DNA of 10,802 nt, from contig DATKMP010000301.1 in NCBI GenBank assembly GCA_035541775.1, forward strand, positions 1 through 10,802, read 5' to 3'. The notes under the pieces were generated by a model. The model saw only the letters and a list, made by a program, of their open reading frames with translations. It did no database searches and was not told the origin of the DNA. Numbering within the stretch: position 1 is the first letter of the stretch; each line of letters starts with the position of its first letter. Below are positions 6,843 to 10,802 of the stretch, in pieces. The stretch is from DATKMP01 sp035541775. Lineage in GTDB: Bacteria; Bacteroidota; Ignavibacteria; UBA10030. Made by a program: the position numbers and the translations under genes.

Positions 6843-7916
6843 TTATGCGTTCTCCACCAACTGTTTTGTTTGCAATTCATTTATGGTGCGCGAACCCGTC
6901 AGGAACATCGCGCCTTTCAATTCCATTTCCCATACAGATAAAAATTGTACGGCAGCGTTCACGCCGCCTGATTCAATCACTTTTAAAATCGGCCGCGCAA
7001 CAGCAGCATAATCTGCACCGAGTGCAAAAGCTTTTGCAGCATCCAAGCCGCTGCCCATTCCACCTGATGCAATCACGTGCAGTGACGGATATTCATGTTT
7101 TAATGCACCGATTTCACGAACAGCGTTGGCGGTCGGTATTCCCCAATCCCAAAATGTTCGTGTTAACATTGCATGCTCATCAAGCTTCAGAGATTTTTTA
7201 TTGCCGATGGTTTTTCTTCTTAATAATTCCACGCCTGCCCAGCTTGTTCCGCCGGCGCCGGCAACATCAATCATTTGCACGCCGGCATTCAGCAAGCGTT
7301 GTGCAACATCGGCAGAAAGGCCTGCGCCAATTTCTTTAACGATCACCGGCACCGGCAGCGATGCCACCAATGTTTCAATTCCATGAAGCACGCCGCGAAA
7401 ATTCGTATTGCCTTCTGGCTGCAACAATTCCTGCAACGGATTCAGATGCACAGCAAAACCATCTGCCTCTATAAGATCGACAAGTTTTTGAACAGATGAA
7501 ACATCGCGCAATGCCGCTACTTCTGCGGCGCCAAGATTGCCGAACACCGGAATTTTTTTTGCCACTTCACGCACGACGGAAAACGAACGCAGATAGGTTG
7601 TGTTTTCCATTGCCTGCCGCTGGCTACCGACGCCGAGAGCAATATTTTTTTTGTCACATACTTCCGCGAGCAGCCGATTGATACGCACGGCATCTCGATA
7701 TCCACCGGTCATACTGGAAATGATAAACGGCAGTTGCATCTTCTTTCCTAAAAACACCGCCGTGGTATCGACCTCCGAAAAATTTATTTCCGGAAGTGCG
7801 TTGTGCTGGAACTCGAGTCGTTCAAACCCTGTGGACTTCGCTCGAAATGAGACATCGTTCTTTAATGTAAGATCGATATGCTGTTGCTTGCGTGATGTTG
7901 TCTGTGTTGATTTCAT
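6843..7916 (-). CDS. fni: Isopentenyl-diphosphate delta-isomerase, type 2 (FMN-dependent)
   Basis: This enzyme interconverts isopentenyl and dimethylallyl diphosphate using reduced FMN and a metal ion. It is unrelated to the type 1 Nudix isomerase. The 357-residue product has an FMN-dependent TIM-barrel fold with the family marks: RKQQHI near the N-terminus (9-14), FERLEFQHNALPEI (31-44), SSMTGG (68-73), GVGSQRQ (95-101), the active-site HLNPLQE (157-163) with the glutamine-glutamate pair, KEIGAGLS (194-201), DVAGAGGTSWAGVE (217-230) and the phosphate-binding GGMGSGLDAAKA (285-296). It is the first gene of the leftward series, directly ahead of the prenyl synthase that uses its products. The ATG at 7916 has only a weak ribosome-binding sequence. 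A candidate promoter lies 20-48 bases upstream. Confidence 0.96.
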   Translation of the reverse strand: MKSTQTTSRKQQHIDLTLKNDVSFRAKSTGFERLEFQHNALPEINFSEVDTTAVFLGKKMQLPFIISSMTGGYRDAVRINRLLAEVCDKKNIALGVGSQRQAMENTTYLRSFSVVREVAKKIPVFGNLGAAEVAALRDVSSVQKLVDLIEADGFAVHLNPLQELLQPEGNTNFRGVLHGIETLVASLPVPVIVKEIGAGLSADVAQRLLNAGVQMIDVAGAGGTSWAGVELLRRKTIGNKKSLKLDEHAMLTRTFWDWGIPTANAVREIGALKHEYPSLHVIASGGMGSGLDAAKAFALGADYAAVARPILKVIESGGVNAAVQFLSVWEMELKGAMFLTGSRTINELQTKQLVENA

Positions 7917-7935
7917 GCTTTAACGTCTCATCTAA

Positions 7936-7964
7936 ATAATAAAGAATAAGCATTGCAGATGCAA
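7936..7964 (-). promoter_or_regulatory. Candidate sigma-70-type promoter for the fni series
   Basis: On the minus strand the -35 candidate is TTGCAT (7964-7959) and the -10 candidate is TATTAT (7941-7936), with 17 bases between them. The -10 matches the consensus at five of six positions and the spacing is optimal. The -35 is weaker, with only TTG plainly conserved. Transcription would start near 7929 and leave a leader of about a dozen bases before the fni ATG. If the organism uses the Bacteroidota-type promoter consensus instead, this call would not apply. Confidence 0.4.
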
Positions 7965-8000
7965 GGTAACGCATGCTTTCGGCAGACCGCATTGCACATG
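7950..8000. repeat. Near-perfect 12-base direct repeat, candidate operator
   Basis: GCATTGCAGATG at 7950-7961 and GCATTGCACATG at 7989-8000 match at 11 of 12 positions and start 39 bases apart. The first copy lies inside the candidate fni promoter. The palindrome TTGCA-GA-TGCAA (7953-7964) overlaps it and covers the -35. A further GCATGC lies at 7971-7976. The arrangement suits a regulator acting on one or both divergent promoters, but no binding protein is identified. Confidence 0.45.
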
Positions 8001-8093
8001 GGCAGAAAAAAATTTCATCCCTGCTTTCATATTGTTTGTAAGAAAAATCTTCGTTACTTTTAAGTACATGTACAAGCAAGAGAAAAACAAACC

Positions 8094-9068
8094 ATGAGAG
8101 CGATCATTCCCGTCGCGGGTGTGGGTAGTCGGCTTCGTCCACATACTTATTCCGTACCAAAGGTATTATTGAATGTTGCGGGCAAGCCGATTATCGGACA
8201 TATTCTGGATAAAATTATCGATGCCGGTATCGATGAAGCAACGATTATCGTGGGCTATCTCGGAGATATGATCAAAGAATACGTGGCATCTCATTATTCT
8301 CTCAAAGTAGATTTTATCGAACAAGAAGAACGCCTTGGCCTCGGACATGCAATTTATCTTTCGCGAAGAACTTTTTCCCGTTCTCCCTTACTTATTATTT
8401 TAGGCGATACAATTTTCGATGTCGATTTGAAATCGATGATTAACAGTGAATTTTCGGAGCTTGGCGTAAAACATGTGGATGATCCTCGCCGGTTTGGCGT
8501 TGCAGAAACCACCGACGGCTTTATTTCACATCTTGTGGAGAAACCGGAAAATCCTACAAGCAATCTTGCCATCGTCGGGCTTTATTATATCAAACATCCG
8601 CAATTGATGATGGATTGCATCAAAGACATGATCCAAAACGAGACACGCACCAAAGGCGAATTTCAATTAACCGACGCGTTGCAAATGATGATCGAACATG
8701 GTGAACGAATGAAAGCATTTCCGGTCGAAGGATGGTTCGATTGCGGAAAGCCGGAAACCTTGCTTTCGACCAATCAATATTTATTGGCAAAACAATCGGT
8801 GCCGGTGCATGCACAAAATGTTGTTGTTTCGATGCCGGCGTTCATTTCGCCGACCGCCAAGGTGTCCAACGCCATCATCGGACCGAACGCTACCATTGCC
8901 GACGGCGCAACGATTGCTCATGCAATCGTCCGCAATTCGATCGTGAGCGAAAATGCCATCGTCGAAAATGCGCTGATCGAAGATTCGATCATCGGCAGCA
9001 ATGCTATCGTGCGCGGAAATTATCAACGCATCAACATCGGCGATTCTTCGGAATTAGAATTTCATTGA
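8094..9068 (+). CDS. Sugar-phosphate nucleotidyltransferase with beta-helix tail
   Basis: This enzyme makes a nucleotide-activated sugar from a sugar 1-phosphate and an NTP. The N-terminal Rossmann-like domain (about 1-235) has the nucleotide-binding loop PVAGVGSRLRPHTYSVPK (6-23), the metal aspartate in ILGDT (D105), VEKP (148-151), GEFQLTDA (188-195) and WFDCGKPETL (214-223). From about 245 onward, hexapeptide-like repeats (for example AIIGPNATIADGATI, 260-274) predict a left-handed beta-helix, as in long-form glucose-1-phosphate thymidylyltransferases and related archaeal enzymes. The substrate (dTTP or UTP, glucose or another sugar) cannot be fixed by eye. An acetyltransferase role for the helix domain is possible but unsupported. 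The gene heads the rightward series and has only a weak upstream AAGAG. The 324-residue length fits the family. Confidence 0.88.
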   Translation: MRAIIPVAGVGSRLRPHTYSVPKVLLNVAGKPIIGHILDKIIDAGIDEATIIVGYLGDMIKEYVASHYSLKVDFIEQEERLGLGHAIYLSRRTFSRSPLLIILGDTIFDVDLKSMINSEFSELGVKHVDDPRRFGVAETTDGFISHLVEKPENPTSNLAIVGLYYIKHPQLMMDCIKDMIQNETRTKGEFQLTDALQMMIEHGERMKAFPVEGWFDCGKPETLLSTNQYLLAKQSVPVHAQNVVVSMPAFISPTAKVSNAIIGPNATIADGATIAHAIVRNSIVSENAIVENALIEDSIIGSNAIVRGNYQRINIGDSSELEFH

Positions 9069-9102
9069 GATTTTATTCATCACACCACTGGAGGTAACGG
9101 TT

Positions 9103-9141
9103 ATGACCACTCCCCATCACGATATAAAGGAACAATTATGA
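9103..9141 (+). CDS. Candidate 12-codon leader ORF overlapping the metK start
   Basis: An ATG at 9103 is preceded by GGAGG at 9090-9094 with eight bases of spacing, one of the strongest ribosome-binding sites in the window. The frame encodes MTTPHHDIKEQL and stops at TGA 9139-9141. That TGA overlaps the metK ATG (9138-9140) as ATGA, the classic arrangement for termination-reinitiation coupling. It is in a different frame from metK and from the gene before it. There is no run of methionine codons, so simple Met-tRNA attenuation is unlikely. It may be a coupling leader, a small peptide, or chance. Nothing shows directly that it is translated. Confidence 0.4.
   Translation: MTTPHHDIKEQL
9126..9137 (+). 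promoter_or_regulatory. metK ribosome-binding site
   Basis: AAAGGA at 9126-9131 lies six bases before the metK ATG at 9138. It supports that start independently of the upstream leader frame, inside which it lies. Confidence 0.75.
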
Positions 9142-10280
9142 AACATTTTTTCACATCTGAATCCGTTTCAGAAGGACATCCAGACAAAGTCTGCGATCAA
9201 ATCTCTGATGCCGTCTTAGATGCTCTCATTCAACAAGATAAATTTTCCCGCGTTGCGTGTGAAACCTTTGCAACGACCGGTTTGGTGTTAGTCGGCGGCG
9301 AAATCACCACCAAAGGATATATTGAAATCCAAAGTCTTGTGAGAGACGTCATTACGGATATCGGCTATACAAAAACCGGCGTAGGATTCGATGCGGATTC
9401 ATGTTCCGTGCTCTCTGCCATTCATTCACAGTCGCCGGATATTGCGCAAGGTGTGGATACAGGCGGCGCTGGCGACCAAGGGATGATGTTCGGTTATGCA
9501 TGCGATGAAACTCCCGAATTGATGCCCGCGCCAATTATGTATGCGCATAAATTAGTGCAACGTTTGACAGAAGTCCGCAAACAACAACCGACGTTGATGC
9601 CGTATTTGCGCCCGGATGCAAAATCGCAGGTTACGATTGAATATGACGGTAAGCAAATTGTTCGCGTCGATACGATTGTCGTCTCCACGCAGCACGATCC
9701 CGATGCAACACAAAAGAAAATTAAAGAGGATATCATCGAACATATCATTCACGCGGTGATTCCATCTTCCTTGTTAGACGGCAAAACGCGCATCTTCGTA
9801 AATCCGACCGGACGATTTGAAATCGGTGGCCCGCATGGCGATACAGGATTAACGGGACGCAAAATCGTTGTCGATACGTACGGCGGACGGGCACCGCATG
9901 GCGGCGGAGCATTTTCCGGCAAAGATCCGACGAAAGTCGATCGCAGCGCTGCGTACGCCGCACGGCATCTTGCAAAAAATATTGTCGCAGCAAAACTTGC
10001 CAGCGAATGCCAGATTCAAGTTGCTTATGCCATCGGCGTGGCAGAACCGGTTTCGATTCTTGTACAAACATTCGGTACCGGTGTTATTCCCGATTCAGAT
10101 TTAGCAACATTTATTCATAACGAAATCGATCTGACACCACGCGGCATTATCAAACGATTAGATTTACGCCGCCCGATCTATCGCAAGACCGCAGCGTATG
10201 GACATTTTGGACGAACGGGAAAAGAATTTTCATGGGAACAATTAGATCTTGTGAAAACATTACGCAAAGCTGTGAAATAA
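9138..10280 (+). CDS. metK: S-adenosylmethionine synthetase
   Basis: MetK makes S-adenosylmethionine from methionine and ATP in the cytoplasm, releasing phosphate and diphosphate. The 380-residue product has the normal bacterial length. It shows the start FTSESVSEGHPDKVCDQISD with the ATP-binding GHPDK (13-17), CETFATTGLVLVGGEITT (41-58), the signature GAGDQGMMFGYA (110-121), FVNPTGRFEIGGPHGDTGLTG (220-240) and the glycine-rich GGGAFSGKDPTKVDRSAAY (255-273), followed by QVAYAIGVAEPVS. All catalytic motifs are intact. The start has a good Shine-Dalgarno sequence and overlaps the stop of a small leader frame. The sugar nucleotidyltransferase ends 69 bases upstream and ahcY begins 16 bases downstream, so metK and ahcY are almost certainly co-transcribed. 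Confidence 0.98.
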   Translation: MKHFFTSESVSEGHPDKVCDQISDAVLDALIQQDKFSRVACETFATTGLVLVGGEITTKGYIEIQSLVRDVITDIGYTKTGVGFDADSCSVLSAIHSQSPDIAQGVDTGGAGDQGMMFGYACDETPELMPAPIMYAHKLVQRLTEVRKQQPTLMPYLRPDAKSQVTIEYDGKQIVRVDTIVVSTQHDPDATQKKIKEDIIEHIIHAVIPSSLLDGKTRIFVNPTGRFEIGGPHGDTGLTGRKIVVDTYGGRAPHGGGAFSGKDPTKVDRSAAYAARHLAKNIVAAKLASECQIQVAYAIGVAEPVSILVQTFGTGVIPDSDLATFIHNEIDLTPRGIIKRLDLRRPIYRKTAAYGHFGRTGKEFSWEQLDLVKTLRKAVK

Positions 10281-10283
10281 AAT

Positions 10284-10296
10284 AAGGAGTTAAACA
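10284..10296 (+). promoter_or_regulatory. ahcY ribosome-binding site
   Basis: AAGGAG at 10284-10289 lies seven bases before the ATG at 10297. It is a near-consensus Shine-Dalgarno sequence and fixes the ahcY start. Confidence 0.85.
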
Positions 10297-10802
10297 ATGA
10301 GTACTGTAGCAGAAGAAGTGCGGACAAAAAAAGTGGCAAAGCCCGAACTTCCCTATAAAGTAAAAGATTTGTCTCTTGCAGAATGGGGACGAAAAGAAAT
10401 TAAACTTGCCGAAGATGAAATGCCCGGCTTAATGGCGCTTCGTGAAGAGTATAAAAGCAAGCAGCCGCTCAAAGGTGCACGCATTGCCGGATGCCTTCAC
10501 ATGACCATTCAAACTGCCGTGTTGATTGAAACGCTGAAAGAACTCGGCGCGGAAGTTTCGTGGTCATCATGCAATATTTTTTCAACGCAGGATCATGCTG
10601 CAGCGGCAATTGCCAAAGCGGGTATTCCCGTGTATGCTTGGAAGGGAATGAATGCACAAGAATTTGATTGGTGCATCGAACAAACCTTGTTCGCATTTAA
10701 AGATAACAAACCGCTCAACTTGATCTTGGATGACGGCGGCGATTTGACAAACATGGTATTCGATAAATACCCTGAACTCGCTGCGGACATTAAAGGCCTT
10801 TC
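10297..10802 (+). CDS. ahcY: Adenosylhomocysteinase (SAH hydrolase), C-terminus beyond window
   Basis: This enzyme splits S-adenosylhomocysteine into adenosine and homocysteine, removing the product that inhibits methyltransferases. The frame is open from the ATG at 10297 to the right edge, giving 168 residues of an enzyme usually 430-480 long. Visible family marks are VKDLSLAEWGRKEI (23-36), EDEMPGLM, the substrate-binding GCLHMTIQTAVLIETL, the strongly conserved SSCNIFSTQDHAAAAIA and LILDDGGDLT. The NAD-binding half lies outside the window. The lysine- and valine-rich first 15 or so residues precede the conserved core but are supported by the strong ribosome-binding site. Placement 16 bases after metK pairs SAM production with recycling of the spent cofactor. 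Confidence 0.97.
   Translation, partial: MSTVAEEVRTKKVAKPELPYKVKDLSLAEWGRKEIKLAEDEMPGLMALREEYKSKQPLKGARIAGCLHMTIQTAVLIETLKELGAEVSWSSCNIFSTQDHAAAAIAKAGIPVYAWKGMNAQEFDWCIEQTLFAFKDNKPLNLILDDGGDLTNMVFDKYPELAADIKGL

Larger units (their letters stand above)
7917..8093. promoter_or_regulatory. Divergent intergenic region between fni and the nucleotidyltransferase gene
   Basis: These 177 bases separate the divergent gene series and should hold promoters for both. Apart from the leftward promoter listed separately, a weak rightward candidate is TTGTTT at 8032-8037 and TACTTT at 8055-8060 with 17 bases between. The region also holds a 12-base near-perfect direct repeat (7950-7961 and 7989-8000), a 5-base inverted repeat over the leftward -35, a GGCAGA repeat 20 bases apart (7981 and 8001), and a palindrome at 8064-8073. 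Small open frames crossing it lack any family feature and overlap fni, so I treat it as non-coding. Confidence 0.55.

Noticed and set aside
6836..6880. Longer start for the prenyl synthase at the ATG 6880
   Set aside because: It adds 15 residues that overlap the fni 3' end, with no Shine-Dalgarno sequence and no family conservation. The ATG at 6835 or the GTG at 6841 fits better.
7822..8144. Minus-strand frames of 85 and 70 codons in the divergent intergenic region
   Set aside because: They overlap fni or the nucleotidyltransferase start, have no ribosome-binding site or family feature, and would occupy the promoter region.
9080..9084. TCACA as half of a CRP site upstream of metK
   Set aside because: The partner half-site at the correct spacing (9069-9073) does not resemble TGTGA, so no palindrome forms.
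9069..9102. SAM riboswitch ahead of metK
   Set aside because: Only 34 bases separate the previous stop from the leader ATG, too short for the known large SAM aptamers, and no suitable stems are visible.
1..10802. Mobile elements, CRISPR arrays, tRNA or rRNA genes
   Set aside because: No transposase, integrase, regularly spaced repeats or RNA-gene signatures were seen on either strand; the space is filled by housekeeping genes.

Overview
The window is a dense chromosomal housekeeping region, almost entirely coding. No rRNA, tRNA, insertion sequence, prophage or CRISPR array is visible. The gene content suggests a free-living bacterium of the Bacteroidota/Chlorobiota/Ignavibacteria (FCB) group. 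The reasons are an exported beta-propeller protein whose N-terminus resembles PorZ of the type IX secretion system, a short-chain prenyl synthase of the type common in Bacteroidota, several genes with little or no Shine-Dalgarno sequence, and a moderate GC content judged by eye. This placement is inference; no marker gene settles it.

Bases 1-7916 form one long leftward gene series on the minus strand. In transcription order it holds fni (type 2 isopentenyl-diphosphate isomerase), a short-chain polyprenyl diphosphate synthase, ptsH (HPr), ptsI (enzyme I), a CRP-family regulator, a PHP-domain phosphoesterase, ribH (lumazine synthase) and an incomplete PorZ-like propeller protein that runs off the left edge. 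Most junctions are 5-28 bases or less. The wider gaps lie before the CRP gene (135 bases) and before the PHP gene (65 bases). A candidate promoter for the series lies at 7936-7964, in a 177-base divergent intergenic region that also holds a near-perfect 12-base direct repeat, an inverted repeat over the -35 and a 10-base palindrome.

Bases 8094-10802 form a rightward series: a sugar-nucleotide pyrophosphorylase with a left-handed beta-helix tail, then metK (SAM synthetase), then ahcY (SAH hydrolase, cut by the right edge). MetK makes S-adenosylmethionine and AhcY removes the S-adenosylhomocysteine left by methyltransferases, so the two form an activated-methyl-cycle unit. Just ahead of metK is an unannotated 12-codon reading frame with a very good Shine-Dalgarno sequence. 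Its stop codon overlaps the metK start as ATGA.

Functionally, fni and the prenyl synthase supply C15/C20 isoprenoid precursors. HPr and enzyme I are the general phosphotransferase proteins, with no sugar-specific enzyme II in the window. They lie next to a CRP-like regulator, so a regulatory phosphorelay is possible. No strong candidate for a wholly new system was found. The best leads are the metK leader frame, the intergenic repeats, the PTS-isoprenoid-CRP linkage, and the in-frame coupling of ribH to the propeller gene.
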